DNA of 64,000 bases from Algoriphagus oliviformis (GCF_017254915.1 NZ_JAFKCT010000001.1:1230808-1294807); one strand, 5' to 3'; numbered from the stretch's first letter, positions 54,776 to 63,929 are shown. Made by a program: numbers and translations. Notes: generated by a model from the sequence alone, not told the origin.

Positions 54776-56143
54776 CTAAACCTTATCCGGTTCCGGATGC
54801 GTGTAGCCTTTTCGGTAAGGCCGTCTCAATCTTTCGGTCGCTTCTTTGTCGCCAATGACGGTCATGGTTTTCGGATCGTACTTCAGCGTACGGCCTCCCA
54901 AATCCATGGAAATATTTGCCAAGATGCAGGCGGCCGTGGAGATGTGCCCTTCTTCGATATCGGCGACAGGTAGCGTATTTTTGTCAATTGCCTCCAGCCA
55001 GTTTCGCATGTGATAGCGGGTAGCCGGGGCGGCGTTGAGCTCGATATCCGGCTCGTTGACGTCTTCCGGGTATTTTTCACGCTCAAAGAGGCAGTCAAAG
55101 TGGATAGGCTTTTCGTCCTTGCTCATCGGAATGTAGTCCGCCTGCATGGTACTGCCGACCAGCGTTCCCTTTTCCCCAAAAATCTTGAAAGCCCAAGGAT
55201 AGTCGGGATCGTCGGGCGTGCCCCAAGTGCGGTGCTGCCAAACGACGTTGAGCTCGGGGTATTCGAAGATGGCCGATTGGGTGTCGGAGATGTTGGACTT
55301 GCCTTCTTTTTGGACAAAAATGCCGCCCGTTGAGGTGATCTGGGTGGGCCAGCCGAGCTTGAGCATCCAGCGAACGGTGTCCAGCATGTGTACGCACATG
55401 TCGCCGGTGATGCCGTTGCCATATTCGATGAAGGTTCTCCACCAGCGCTTGTGCGGGAGGCCGTCGTAGGGTCTTAGCGGCGCTGGGCCAGTCCAGAGCT
55501 CATAATTGAAAAAGTCGGGGACGGGCTCCACGGGCGGATTTCCATTGGCTCGCATGTGGTAGTAGCAGCAGACTTCGACATGGGAGATTTTGCCCAGTTT
55601 GCCGCTGTCGATGATTTGCTCTTTGGCGTCGATGAGGTGGGGCGTGCTTTTGCGCTGGGTGCCTACCTGGACTTTCTTGCCGTATTTTCTGGCCGCCGCC
55701 ACCATGGCTTCCCCTTCGATCACATCGACGGAGATGGGCTTTTGCACATAGACATGGGCTCCGGCCTTGAGCGCATCGATGCATTGCAGCGCATGCCAGT
55801 GGTCCGGAGAGCCGATGAGCACAAACTCCGGTTTCTCCTTTGCCAAAAGCTCCTTGTAGTCCTCGTAGAGCGCAGGGACTTTGCCTGACTTTTGGCGGGT
55901 GGCCACCATATCACCAGCGGCTTTGAGCATGTTTTTATCTGGATCTGCTAGCCCGACTACTTCCACATCCGCTACTTGGATCAGGCGAAAAAGATCGGAT
56001 TTGCCATACCAGCCGGCGCCGATGAGGGCGACTTGGAGCGGGCCTTCGCGGGCTTTGAAGTCCATGCCCAAAAGACCAAAACTGGCAAGCGTGGCCAAGG
56101 CGGAAGAGCCTTTGAGAAAGTCGCGGCGATTAAAAGATTTCAT
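54776..56143 (-). CDS. Tat-exported Gfo/Idh/MocA oxidoreductase, copy 1
   Basis: This 455-residue NAD(P)-dependent oxidoreductase of the Gfo/Idh/MocA family probably acts on a sugar or sugar acid. A Tat leader (MKSFNRRDFLKGSSALATLA, ending SFGLLGM) predicts export. The Rossmann fold starts at PLQVALIGAGWYGKSDLF; ALQCIDALKAGAHVYVQKPI holds the catalytic Lys of the conserved EKP/QKP motif. The C-terminal domain has GNGITGDMCVHMLDTVRWML. A homologue of equal length lies 0.85 kb away (56995-58362), a tandem duplication split by another gene. It has its own terminator. Confidence 0.93.
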   Translation of the reverse strand: MKSFNRRDFLKGSSALATLASFGLLGMDFKAREGPLQVALIGAGWYGKSDLFRLIQVADVEVVGLADPDKNMLKAAGDMVATRQKSGKVPALYEDYKELLAKEKPEFVLIGSPDHWHALQCIDALKAGAHVYVQKPISVDVIEGEAMVAAARKYGKKVQVGTQRKSTPHLIDAKEQIIDSGKLGKISHVEVCCYYHMRANGNPPVEPVPDFFNYELWTGPAPLRPYDGLPHKRWWRTFIEYGNGITGDMCVHMLDTVRWMLKLGWPTQITSTGGIFVQKEGKSNISDTQSAIFEYPELNVVWQHRTWGTPDDPDYPWAFKIFGEKGTLVGSTMQADYIPMSKDEKPIHFDCLFEREKYPEDVNEPDIELNAAPATRYHMRNWLEAIDKNTLPVADIEEGHISTAACILANISMDLGGRTLKYDPKTMTVIGDKEATERLRRPYRKGYTHPEPDKV

Positions 56144-56225
56144 GGTAAAGTGGGTTTGAGGTTAATTGAGTTCTGAAATTAGCGGTGGTCTTGTCAGTCG
56201 AAGTTTTTAATAGAGTCGACGGGTC

Positions 56226-56249
56226 GGAAGACCGATGACCGAAGACCGA
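56226..56249. repeat. Core of the intergenic repeat, copy C
   Basis: GGAAGACCGATGACCGAAG and the five bases that follow are identical to the reverse complement of the core of copy A (30891-30995). The longer flanks are not conserved. The site lies in the gap before the first oxidoreductase gene, among other short motifs (GTCGAC). Confidence 0.7.
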
Positions 56250-56388
56250 AGCAGCCAAAGGCTAGCAATTGACCCTGAAATCAAAATCGGGACAACCTTG
56301 CAAGGTCAATGGCGATCACTTTTATCAAGATACGAAAAGAGCTTTTTTTCCAAAGGGGATTCGGATGAATGGAGAACTGTTGGTAGGA

Positions 56389-56949
56389 TCATCCCTCCTC
56401 CGGCCAAATCGTACGGAATATCTTTTTTGCCTTTTCCGGATTCCGTTGTGAGAAGTAGAAAATAAGTGATGAAAGCCCTAGCAAGGAAAATAGGAGAAAA
56501 AGTCCACCGTGCTGAGTCCTTACTTTCTCAAACTCGAGTATCGTCCTGTCGGCGATATCGATTTGAAAAATTTTCGGTTCGTAAGAATCAAGTTCGCTTT
56601 TCTTCACCCATACCGATACTGAGTCCACCCGCTTTAGATTTCTTAGAAGAAAACTATGTTCCTCATCTACGAACTTTCCTCCGATGTTTCTGACAAGTCT
56701 GAACTTTTGCTTTTTATCCACCAAAAAGAAAACAAGTTCAGATTTTCGGCTTTTGTTTCCTCTTGAATCGACGACGGTGGTGATATAGGAGTTTGCGGTG
56801 TCGATTACACCTTCGACTTCTATCAGTTCAGACCGGAATGTCAAAAGAGAAAAAAGAAGATAGAGGGCGATGCCGCTTGAAACAATACCCAGTGCCAGAA
56901 TTCTAAAAAGATAGGGGTTGTCAGGGACGGAGTGTTGTTTTGAAGCCAC
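56389..56949 (-). CDS. Small membrane protein of unknown function
   Basis: This 186-residue protein starts at GTG with no clear family; it is somewhat like DUF3592 proteins. Two membrane helices are visible: LFRILALGIVSSGIALYLLF (about 14-35) and LFLLFSLLGLSSLIFYF (about 150-166). The part between is charged, with strands such as LVFFLVDKKQKFRLVRNIGG, and probably extracytoplasmic. Its base composition is AT-richer than the flanking oxidoreductase genes, and it separates the two homologues, so it was probably inserted between them. Confidence 0.65.
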   Translation of the reverse strand: MASKQHSVPDNPYLFRILALGIVSSGIALYLLFSLLTFRSELIEVEGVIDTANSYITTVVDSRGNKSRKSELVFFLVDKKQKFRLVRNIGGKFVDEEHSFLLRNLKRVDSVSVWVKKSELDSYEPKIFQIDIADRTILEFEKVRTQHGGLFLLFSLLGLSSLIFYFSQRNPEKAKKIFRTIWPEEG

Positions 56950-56994
56950 TTGATGCAGTCAGATGAATCGAGATAGTGTTGGTTTGCCTCTTTT

Positions 56995-58362
56995 TCAAAT
57001 TTCCGCAGGCTCAGGATGTGCATAGCCTTCCCTATACGGCCTTCTTAGTAGCTTGGTGGCTTCGGGATCGTTGACTACGGTCATTGATTTTGGATCGTAT
57101 CGCAGCGGACGGCCGCCTAGATCCATGGACATATTGGCCAAAATGCAAGCCGCTGTAGAAATGTGGCCTTGGAGCACATCCGCTACGGGGAGTGTGTTTT
57201 GATCGATGGCCTGAAGCCAGTTTTTCATCTGTTCACGGGTGGCCGGAGCTGCATGGATTTCGATGTCTTTTTCGCTTGTATCCTCCGGATATTGCTCTTT
57301 CTCCAGCACCACCGGATAGTGGATGGCATCGCCGTTGTTGTTTCCTTGGGGGTAAAAATCCGCCCGCATGGGGCTTCCCGCCAGCATGCCTTTTTCTCCA
57401 TAGATCTTGAAAGCCCAGGGATAATCCTTGTCCACGGGATTGCCCCAGGTGCGGTGCTGCCAGACGACGTTCATCTCGTCAAACTCGAAAATGGCAGTTT
57501 GGGTGTCGGAGATGTTGGACACGCTGTCCTTTTGCACATAGATGCCGCCCGTGGAGGTCACCTGTACTGGCCAGCCCAAGTCGCACATCCAGCGCACGGC
57601 ATCCAGCATGTGGACGCACATGTCGCCGACGATGCCGTTGCCGTACTCCATAAACGCCCGCCAGCCCCGGTGCAAAATCCCGCGATAGGGGAGCTTCGGT
57701 GCCGGCCCCGCCCAAAGTTCGTAGTTCAGGTTTTCGGGTACTGGGATTTCCGGGGGATTGCTGTTGTTGCGCATGTGGTAGTAGCAGCAGACCTCCGCGT
57801 GGGAAATCTTGCCCAGCTTGCCGGAGTCGATGATTTCCTTTTTTGCCTGTACCAAATGCGGCGTACTCCGGCGCTGCGTGCCGATCTGCACCTTGCGGTC
57901 GTACTTTCTCGCTGCTGCCAAAATCGCCTCGCCCTCGATCACATCCACGGAGATGGGCTTTTGCAGATAGACGTGTGCGCCGCTTTTGATCGCGTCGATA
58001 GCCATCAGGGCATGCCAGTGATCCGGGGAACCGATCAGCACGTATTCGGGTTTGGCTTTCGCCAAAAGCTCTTTGTAGTCTTCGTAAAGCGGGGGCACTT
58101 TGCCTGACTTTTGGCGGGTGGCCACCAGCCTACCGGCCTCTTCGAGCTGCTTGCTGTCCACATCGCAGAGCCCGACGACTTCCACATCGGCTACTTGGAT
58201 CAGGCGAAAAAGGTCGGATTTGCCATACCAACCGGTGCCGATTAGCGCAACTTGGAGTGGGCCTCTGCGGTCTTTGAAGTCCATGCCCAGCAAGCCAAAG
58301 CTTGCCAAGGTCATGAGTGCGCTACTTCCTTTTAAAAATTCCCGTCGGTTGAGCGAGTTCAT
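56995..58362 (-). CDS. Tat-exported Gfo/Idh/MocA oxidoreductase, copy 2
   Basis: This 455-residue homologue of 54776-56143 has the same length and Tat leader (MNSLNRREFLKGSSALMTLA, ending SFGLLGM). The Rossmann start PLQVALIGTGWYGKSDLF differs by one residue, and ALMAIDAIKSGAHVYLQKPI keeps the catalytic Lys. C-terminal regions differ more (PEIPVPENLNYELWAGPAP). Both copies are probably periplasmic and may act on related sugars. The tandem copy suggests recent duplication with divergence of specificity. Confidence 0.93.
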   Translation of the reverse strand: MNSLNRREFLKGSSALMTLASFGLLGMDFKDRRGPLQVALIGTGWYGKSDLFRLIQVADVEVVGLCDVDSKQLEEAGRLVATRQKSGKVPPLYEDYKELLAKAKPEYVLIGSPDHWHALMAIDAIKSGAHVYLQKPISVDVIEGEAILAAARKYDRKVQIGTQRRSTPHLVQAKKEIIDSGKLGKISHAEVCCYYHMRNNSNPPEIPVPENLNYELWAGPAPKLPYRGILHRGWRAFMEYGNGIVGDMCVHMLDAVRWMCDLGWPVQVTSTGGIYVQKDSVSNISDTQTAIFEFDEMNVVWQHRTWGNPVDKDYPWAFKIYGEKGMLAGSPMRADFYPQGNNNGDAIHYPVVLEKEQYPEDTSEKDIEIHAAPATREQMKNWLQAIDQNTLPVADVLQGHISTAACILANMSMDLGGRPLRYDPKSMTVVNDPEATKLLRRPYREGYAHPEPAEI

Positions 58363-58458
58363 TAGGTTTTGGGTTTGAGTGTATTGCGTTTTGAAGATAG
58401 GAAAAGCGTCGGCTTGGGCAAGTATTTTTAGACAAACGCGCCAGAGCGGAGATGCCGT

Positions 58459-58920
58459 TTATTTCGCAACCCAATCCAGCTGTCGGCCTTCGGCTAGGGC
58501 CTGTTTGTCCTTGGATACGCCGATGGCGGTACCGATTGCCAGGCCGATGGGCAGTCCGATTCCGAGGAAAGCCATGTTTCCCAACGCAGCCCCAAAGGCT
58601 ACGCCAAATGGAATCCCAAAGGCAGCCATCCCGATTCCCATCCATTGGGCTTGGAAGTGGCCTTTGGGCACGATCTGTAGGTCTTTTTCCAATAATTTCA
58701 AAATGCCGGTCTGGGCCGAGCGCAGTTGCTTGAGGAGCTCGGGGTCTGGGCCGGAGAAGCTGTTGGCTCCGGCGATGATCTCGTTGATCTTTTGCTCTTG
58801 GGCTGAGGGGATGTTTTTCTGACCAATCGCATCCAGCAAAGAACTGAGGTTGTGGGAGGCTTTGGCCAGTTTTGGATTTTCTTCGAAAGAGGGGCGGAAG
58901 GCGAGGGGAGTGAGGGGCAT
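58459..58920 (-). CDS. Glycine-zipper protein of unknown function
   Basis: This 153-residue protein starts at ATG 58920 (MPLTPLAFRPSFEENPKLAK); the frame extends further upstream without support. An alpha-helical N-terminal half precedes a C-terminal glycine-zipper hairpin (about 95-140): WMGIGMAAFGIPFGVAFGAA, then LGIGLPIGLAIGTAIGVSKD. Such motifs insert into membranes or form pores in some toxins and envelope proteins. It has no signal peptide. The role is unknown. Confidence 0.6.
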   Translation of the reverse strand: MPLTPLAFRPSFEENPKLAKASHNLSSLLDAIGQKNIPSAQEQKINEIIAGANSFSGPDPELLKQLRSAQTGILKLLEKDLQIVPKGHFQAQWMGIGMAAFGIPFGVAFGAALGNMAFLGIGLPIGLAIGTAIGVSKDKQALAEGRQLDWVAK

Positions 58921-58990
58921 AGGTATGAGGTTTGTGATCAAAGGTTTCGTTTTAGGATGAAAGCAGCTAAATTTATCAAAAAGTAAAAAA

Positions 58991-59203
58991 ATGGACGCAC
59001 AAGCCGCGAAACTCGAATTGGTCAAGCGAATCTTGAGCTTGGACGACGAAAAGCTAATCCAAGGACTGCTTGACTTGATATCCCCATCGGAGGAAAGTCC
59101 GAAATTGTCCGCCACGGAAAGAGCGGAGATCCTGCTCGGTTTGAAACAGTTGGATGAGGGGAAGAGGATCCCATTGGATGAATTTTTGAAAAAAGTGTCC
59201 TAA
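58991..59203 (+). CDS. Antitoxin-like protein of the ParE-type pair
   Basis: This 70-residue acidic and helical protein (LVKRILSLDDEKLIQGLLDL, then LSATERAEILLGLKQLDEGK) precedes a ParE/RelE toxin by 1 bp. The position, size and C-terminal helix (RIPLDEFLKKVS) fit a type II antitoxin. No DNA-binding fold (RHH or HTH) is clear, so it may belong to a short non-DNA-binding group. The assignment rests on the pairing. Confidence 0.75.
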   Translation: MDAQAAKLELVKRILSLDDEKLIQGLLDLISPSEESPKLSATERAEILLGLKQLDEGKRIPLDEFLKKVS

Positions 59204-59204
59204 A

Positions 59205-59507
59205 GTGGAGGTATTTCTGTCTCCATTGGCAGAGAGGAAGCTGGAGGAGCTTCTCCACTACTTGGAAAGGCGCTGGTCGCAGCGGGTTAAAAATCAGTTT
59301 TTGGAAAAGTTTCGTGCTTCGATTGCTCTTGTGAAATCTTATCCCGAAAGCTGTCGTTTACTGGAGGGTTTTCCGGGGGTTAGAAAATGCGTGATCTCAA
59401 AGGAGTCATCCTTTTTTTATAGAATACATTCCGAGGCGATTGAAATAATCACCGTCTTTGATAATCGCCAAGATTTGGATCGGGTTTTTAACGAACACGA
59501 CTTTTAG
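59205..59507 (+). CDS. ParE/RelE-family toxin
   Basis: This 100-residue toxin starts at GTG, one base after the antitoxin stop, so translation is coupled. The family pattern is clear: VFLSPLAERKLEELLHYLER, then FLEKFRASIALVKSYPESCR and the strand pair CVISKESSFFYRIHSEAIEI, ending ITVFDNRQDLDRVF. ParE members poison gyrase and RelE members cut ribosome-bound mRNA; this one is nearer ParE by its RxxY/FDNRQ end. A short GCTAAG/CTTAGC dyad follows the stop. Confidence 0.88.
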   Translation: MEVFLSPLAERKLEELLHYLERRWSQRVKNQFLEKFRASIALVKSYPESCRLLEGFPGVRKCVISKESSFFYRIHSEAIEIITVFDNRQDLDRVFNEHDF

Positions 59508-59525
59508 CTAAGTGACTTAGCAATC

Positions 59526-60599
59526 CTAAAACTTCACCCCAAACCGTTCCCCCAAAGCCGTCAGATCCTTCACCACAGGATCCAGCAGCGGGATGCCTTC
59601 TTTCATTCGGATGACTTCCAGTTCCCGCTCGGGATCGCCGGGGATCAGGACTTTTTCATTTCCAGGAGTAGTTTCCGCAGAACGGAATCGCTCGATCCAG
59701 TTGTCCATGTGGGATTTGAATTCATCCGCAGGACGGAAAGCGTCCACACGCATCGCACCGAAAAAGTGGCCGATTCCCTCGCCAACCAAGTTGGGCAGGG
59801 GATCGAGGAAAGCGACAAAAGGCGGAACCCAAGGCCCATAATTTGCTCCCGAGAGTACTGCGGAGAAGATGTCCACGATGGCACCCAGCGCATAGCCCTT
59901 GTGCGAACCGTGTTCCCGATCCCCCCCGAGTGGAAGCAAGGCGCCTCCGTCTTTCACGCCGTTGGCAGAAGTGGTCGGTTGGCCGTCTTTGTCCTGTACC
60001 CAGCCGGTCGGCGTGTCGAGTCCTTTTCGTTGCAGGATTTCCAGCTTTCCATTCGCGGCCGTGGTGGTGGCCATATCAGCGACGAAAGGCGGTTGGTTTT
60101 TGGCAGGGATGGCGACCGAGATCGGGTTGGTACCCAAAAGTCGCTCCTTGGAAAAAGTCGGCGCGACCAGTGGACTGGCGTTGGTCAGGGAGATGCCGAT
60201 CATGTCGTGCTCCAAAGCCATCATGGCGTGATAGCCAGCGATACCGTAGTGGTTGGAGTTTTTTACCGACACCCAGCCGGTGCCGACGTTTTTGGCTTTT
60301 TCTATCGCCACTTTCATGGCAAAAGGAGCCACCACCAGACCCAATCCGCTGTCTCCATCGACGACAGCGGTGGAGGGAGTCTCGTAGCTCACGCGGACAT
60401 TTGGAGTGGCGTTGATCCTTCCTTTTTCCCAAAGTCTCACATAGCCCGAAAGCCTGGCTACCCCATGGCTGTCCACACCGCGCAGGTCTGCGGAAAGCAG
60501 CACGTCCGTTCCGATCTTGGCGTCTGCCTCAGGGCAGCCGATTTTGCGCAGCATAGTATAGGTGAATTCGCGGAGTTGGTCGTAGGAGAAGGTTTGCAT
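59526..60599 (-). CDS. Malate/L-lactate dehydrogenase-family oxidoreductase (Ldh_2 type)
   Basis: This 357-residue NAD(P)-dependent 2-oxoacid reductase is of the Ldh/YlbC group (malate, L-sulfolactate, ureidoglycolate or related substrates). The ATG at 60599 (MQTFSYDQLREFTYTMLRKI) fits the family. Motifs: DLRGVDSHGVARLSGYV with the conserved His, VSVKNSNHYGIAGYHAMMA, LGTNPISVAIPAKNQPPFVA, and HKGYALGAIVDIFSAVLSGA. The exact substrate cannot be told from sequence. It converges on the toxin gene. Confidence 0.9.
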   Translation of the reverse strand: MQTFSYDQLREFTYTMLRKIGCPEADAKIGTDVLLSADLRGVDSHGVARLSGYVRLWEKGRINATPNVRVSYETPSTAVVDGDSGLGLVVAPFAMKVAIEKAKNVGTGWVSVKNSNHYGIAGYHAMMALEHDMIGISLTNASPLVAPTFSKERLLGTNPISVAIPAKNQPPFVADMATTTAANGKLEILQRKGLDTPTGWVQDKDGQPTTSANGVKDGGALLPLGGDREHGSHKGYALGAIVDIFSAVLSGANYGPWVPPFVAFLDPLPNLVGEGIGHFFGAMRVDAFRPADEFKSHMDNWIERFRSAETTPGNEKVLIPGDPERELEVIRMKEGIPLLDPVVKDLTALGERFGVKF

Positions 60600-60708
60600 G
60601 GCAAAAAGGAAGGGGTTGAATCCGGGCAAAGATACGGGCCAGATGCCAGTAGACCGTGACTGGTTGCCGGGAAATGGGTGGTTGGAAAGGATGCGGAAGG
60701 TCTGAGGC

Positions 60709-61644
60709 CTATACTTTTCCCGCCAAAAGTCGGGACACAGCGCCCTCTTTGAGCGAATAGAAAGAGCAGACGATAGCCTGTACCGGCACGTAGCGAAGGA
60801 TGAACTCGATGAGGCAGCTGGCCACCACGATCATGTCCACCCGCATGGCGATCATGCCGGGTATTTTCAGGCGTTCTTCGCGGTTTTTGGTCTTGAGCAT
60901 TTCAAAGATCCGCTCAAACTCCTCCGTCGGCAACTCAAACACATGCTGGCCGGTGAGCTTGCACTGCAGCATGGATTCGTAGTAAATGTCGGTGAGCGTG
61001 TCGAAGGTGCCCGACGCACCTACCAAACCGCTGGGTTTGTAGCGTTGGATGGCCTCGATCAGCGGCTGAAGCTGCTCAGACAAGTAAGCCTCCAGTCTGT
61101 CGACCTCGTCTGGGAGAATAGGGTCATGGTAGTGAAAAGCACTCAGCAGGCGCTGTCCGCCTATCTCGAAGCTCCTTTTCCACAACACCTCCTGGGAAGT
61201 GCCAATGATAAACTCGACCGAGCCCCCGCCTATGTCCATCATCAGGTTGGTGTGGCCGTTGAGCGAGCCGGAGAGGTTGATGCCTTCGTAGATCAGCTGG
61301 GCCTCTTCGTCTCCGGAAATCACATTGACATGGATGCCGAGGTCTTCCTTGACCTTGCCGACAAACTCAGGTCCGTTGTCAGCATTGCGCACCGCGCTGG
61401 TCGCAAAAGCAAAAACCTGATCGATGTGCTCGCCATCAATCAGGTTTTTGAAATGCTTAAGCGTATGGAAGGCCCTTTTTTGGGCATCTGGGGCGATTTG
61501 GTTTTGGGTGATGCCGCCTTGCCCGAGCTTGACCGGGATCTTTTCTTTATAGATAGTCCTAAAACCTTTCCCGTTCAATTCCACCAATAACAGGTGAAAT
61601 GTGTTGGTTCCCATATCGATGACGGCGGCTTTTCGGATACTCAT
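60709..61644 (-). CDS. Ppx/GppA-family phosphatase
   Basis: This 311-residue exopolyphosphatase/guanosine pentaphosphatase-family protein has an actin-like ATPase fold. The phosphate motifs VIDMGTNTFHLLLVELNGKG, ATSAVRNADNGPEFVGKVKE and MDIGGGSVEFIIGTS are clear, as is the late VGASGTFDTLTDIYYESM. It may hydrolyse polyphosphate or pppGpp; the short length (E. coli Ppx is over 500) lacks the extra C-terminal domain. It is transcribed divergently from the acyl-CoA carboxylase gene. Confidence 0.92.
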   Translation of the reverse strand: MSIRKAAVIDMGTNTFHLLLVELNGKGFRTIYKEKIPVKLGQGGITQNQIAPDAQKRAFHTLKHFKNLIDGEHIDQVFAFATSAVRNADNGPEFVGKVKEDLGIHVNVISGDEEAQLIYEGINLSGSLNGHTNLMMDIGGGSVEFIIGTSQEVLWKRSFEIGGQRLLSAFHYHDPILPDEVDRLEAYLSEQLQPLIEAIQRYKPSGLVGASGTFDTLTDIYYESMLQCKLTGQHVFELPTEEFERIFEMLKTKNREERLKIPGMIAMRVDMIVVASCLIEFILRYVPVQAIVCSFYSLKEGAVSRLLAGKV

Positions 61645-61869
61645 AATCTGCCAAAATTTTGGTTGGGCGAATATATAAAGTTTTTGACAAGTACAATTTT
61701 GAAGGGGATGATTGAAATGGAGAATTTCCGGCAGCGGTGACAGACGGGATATTTCCTGTATTTGGATGCGTTTTTCAGAGGTAGGGGATATTGGTGGTAC
61801 AACTTTTTGGGCTTTCCGACGGTCAATTCCGGCATCGGCTTATATTTGGTCAGGATAAAAACACTGACC

Positions 61870-63450
61870 ATGGCTGAACCCAACAACCCTGTCACTCTAC
61901 CCGAGGCTATAGATAAGATCGAATTGCTGCGCAAAAAAAACGCGGATGCCAAGAAAGGCGGAGGCGAGTCCCGACTGGCAGCCCAGCACCGGAAAGGAAA
62001 GCTGTCCGCACGGGAGCGCATCGATCTTTTGCTGGATGAGGGGACTTTTGAGGAGATAGACCGGTTTGTCGTGCATCGGGCCAAGGACTTTGGCCTTGAC
62101 AAAGAACGCTACCTCGGCGATGGAGTGGTGACCGGATACGGCGAAGTCAACGGCCGCCTGGTTTACGTGTTTTCCCAGGACTTCACGGTCTTTGGAGGCT
62201 CGCTGTCCGAGACCCATGCGGAGAAAATCTGCAAAATCATGGACATGGCCATGAAAAACGGCGCGCCGGTCATCGGGCTCAACGACTCCGGCGGGGCCAG
62301 AATCCAAGAGGGGGTTAACTCCCTCGGCGGCTATGCGGACATTTTCTACAGAAATACCCTGGCCTCGGGCGTCATCCCGCAGATATCCGCGATCATGGGG
62401 CCCTGCGCCGGTGGGGCGGTGTACTCTCCTGCGATCACGGACTTTATCCTGATGGTGGAAAATACCAGCTACATGTTTGTCACCGGCCCAAATGTGGTAA
62501 AAACCGTCACCCAGGAGTCTGTCTCCGCGGAGGAATTGGGAGGGGCATCCGCCCACAGTACCAAGTCCGGAGTGACGCATTTTGCTTGCGCCAACGAACT
62601 GGACGCGATCAGGCACGTCAAGCGCTTGCTGAGCTACATTCCCCAAAACTGCGAGGACCAGGCTCCGATCTACCCCTACGAACTGAAGAAAGATGAAAGC
62701 AGAACCGTGCTGGATACGCTGATTCCAGACAATCCCAACCATCCCTACGATATGCGCGACGTGGTGCGGGGAATCGTGGACGAGGAGTCCTTTATGGAAG
62801 TGCATGAAAACTACGCGGACAATATCGTGGTGGGCTTTGCCCGGATAGCCGGACGGAGCGTAGGAGTCGTCGGCAACCAGCCCCAGTCCATGGCCGGGGT
62901 CCTGGACAACAACGCCTCTGTGAAGGCGGCTCGGTTTGTGAGGTTTTGCGATAGCTTCAATGTGCCCTTGCTGGTACTAGTGGACGTGCCGGGCTTCTTG
63001 CCGGGGACGGACCAAGAGTGGAATGGCATCATTACCAACGGGGCGAAGTTGCTCTACGCCTTCTCCGAGGCGACGGTACCAAGAATCACCGTGATCACCC
63101 GCAAGGCCTATGGTGGAGCCTACGACGTGATGAACTCCAAGCACATAGGCGCCGACCTGAACTATGCCTGGCCCACTGCCGAGATTGCCGTGATGGGTGC
63201 CAAAGGGGCCACGGAGATCATTTTCAAAAAAGAAATCGCCGATGCGGCAGACCCCGAGGCGAAACTCCAGGAGAAAGTCGATGAATACACCGCCAAGTTT
63301 GCCCATCCTTATCGTGCCGCCGCCCGCGGCTTTATCGATGAGGTGATCTTTCCCTCAGAGACCCGAACCAAACTCATCAAAGCCTTCAAGATGCTCGAAA
63401 ACAAGGTGGACAAGCTGCCGAGGAAGAAGCATGGGAACATTCCGCTTTGA
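61870..63450 (+). CDS. Acyl-CoA carboxylase beta subunit (propionyl-CoA carboxylase type)
   Basis: This 526-residue carboxyltransferase moves CO2 from biotin to acyl-CoA. The ATG at 61870 ([20 protein letters not shown]) is preferred; the open frame from 61762 is non-conserved. The acyl-CoA and biotin sites show [60 protein letters not shown] and [20 protein letters not shown]. Sequence style fits PccB or methylmalonyl-CoA decarboxylase alpha rather than AccD. No biotin-carrying subunit is adjacent. Confidence 0.92.
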   Translation: MAEPNNPVTLPEAIDKIELLRKKNADAKKGGGESRLAAQHRKGKLSARERIDLLLDEGTFEEIDRFVVHRAKDFGLDKERYLGDGVVTGYGEVNGRLVYVFSQDFTVFGGSLSETHAEKICKIMDMAMKNGAPVIGLNDSGGARIQEGVNSLGGYADIFYRNTLASGVIPQISAIMGPCAGGAVYSPAITDFILMVENTSYMFVTGPNVVKTVTQESVSAEELGGASAHSTKSGVTHFACANELDAIRHVKRLLSYIPQNCEDQAPIYPYELKKDESRTVLDTLIPDNPNHPYDMRDVVRGIVDEESFMEVHENYADNIVVGFARIAGRSVGVVGNQPQSMAGVLDNNASVKAARFVRFCDSFNVPLLVLVDVPGFLPGTDQEWNGIITNGAKLLYAFSEATVPRITVITRKAYGGAYDVMNSKHIGADLNYAWPTAEIAVMGAKGATEIIFKKEIADAADPEAKLQEKVDEYTAKFAHPYRAAARGFIDEVIFPSETRTKLIKAFKMLENKVDKLPRKKHGNIPL

Positions 63451-63461
63451 GTTAATCAGTT

Positions 63462-63473
63462 ACTGGTTATTGG
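63462..63473 (+). repeat. Left inverted repeat flanking the four-helix-bundle gene
   Basis: ACTGGTTATTGG includes TGGTTATTGG, the exact reverse complement of CCAATAACCA at 63855-63864. It lies 13 bp before the ATG of the enclosed gene. Confidence 0.65.
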
Positions 63474-63485
63474 AAAATTCGGAAT

Positions 63486-63854
63486 ATGGAGATTAGTTCG
63501 TTTGAAAATCTAGAGGTTTGGAAAAAGGGAAGAGAGCTTCGCATCTTCGTCTCGCTCCTGTGCAGGAAATTCCCCAGTCACGAGAAGTACGCGCTACTAT
63601 CCCAAACCTTACGGGCTTCCAGGTCAATCACCAATAACATCGCAGAGGGTTTTGGCAGGTTTCATTTTCAGGAAAATGTTCAATTTTGCCGGATTGCAAG
63701 GGGGTCGTTGAACGAGACCTTGGATCACTTGCTGATTGCGAAAGAGGAAAACTATATATCCAACGAGGAGCTTGCCCAATTTCGGATTCTGTTCGGCGAC
63801 ACGCTTAGACTGCTAAACGGCTACATAAAATATTTGAAAAGCCAGATCAAATAA
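63486..63854 (+). CDS. Four-helix-bundle protein, 23S rRNA intervening-sequence type
   Basis: This 122-residue protein is of the S23/IVS family, first found inside intervening sequences of 23S rRNA genes and forming a pentameric four-helix bundle. Features: FENLEVWKKGRELRIFVSLL, then YALLSQTLRASRSITNNIAE and GFGRFHFQENVQFCRIARGS, all classic for the family. Here it is not in an rRNA gene but between a carboxylase gene and an IS, with inverted repeats on both sides (63462-63473 and 63855-63875). It is probably a mobile or repeat-associated unit with unknown function. Confidence 0.93.
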   Translation: MEISSFENLEVWKKGRELRIFVSLLCRKFPSHEKYALLSQTLRASRSITNNIAEGFGRFHFQENVQFCRIARGSLNETLDHLLIAKEENYISNEELAQFRILFGDTLRLLNGYIKYLKSQIK

Positions 63855-63875
63855 CCAATAACCAATAACCAATTG
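63855..63875 (+). repeat. Right inverted repeat, tandem CCAATAA units
   Basis: CCAATAACCAATAACCAAT begins directly after the stop codon; its first ten bases are the complement of the left repeat. The 7-bp unit CCAATAA is repeated. Confidence 0.65.
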
Positions 63876-63901
63876 ACAATGCCTAAATAAAGTTGTCACA
63901 T

Positions 63902-63920
63902 TTGTTGGTTGTCCCAACAA
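63902..63920 (+). repeat. Hairpin at the presumed left end of the insertion sequence
   Basis: TTGTTGG pairs with CCAACAA around five bases, 9 bp before the transposase ATG. It may be part of the IS left end or of its promoter region; the true terminal repeat cannot be fixed because the right end lies outside the window. Confidence 0.5.
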
Positions 63921-63929
63921 TCAGACAAG

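Noticed and set aside
63855..63875. Tandem CCAATAA units considered as a CRISPR-like array
   Set aside because: Units are 7 bp with no spacers; there are no cas genes. They pair with the left inverted repeat instead.
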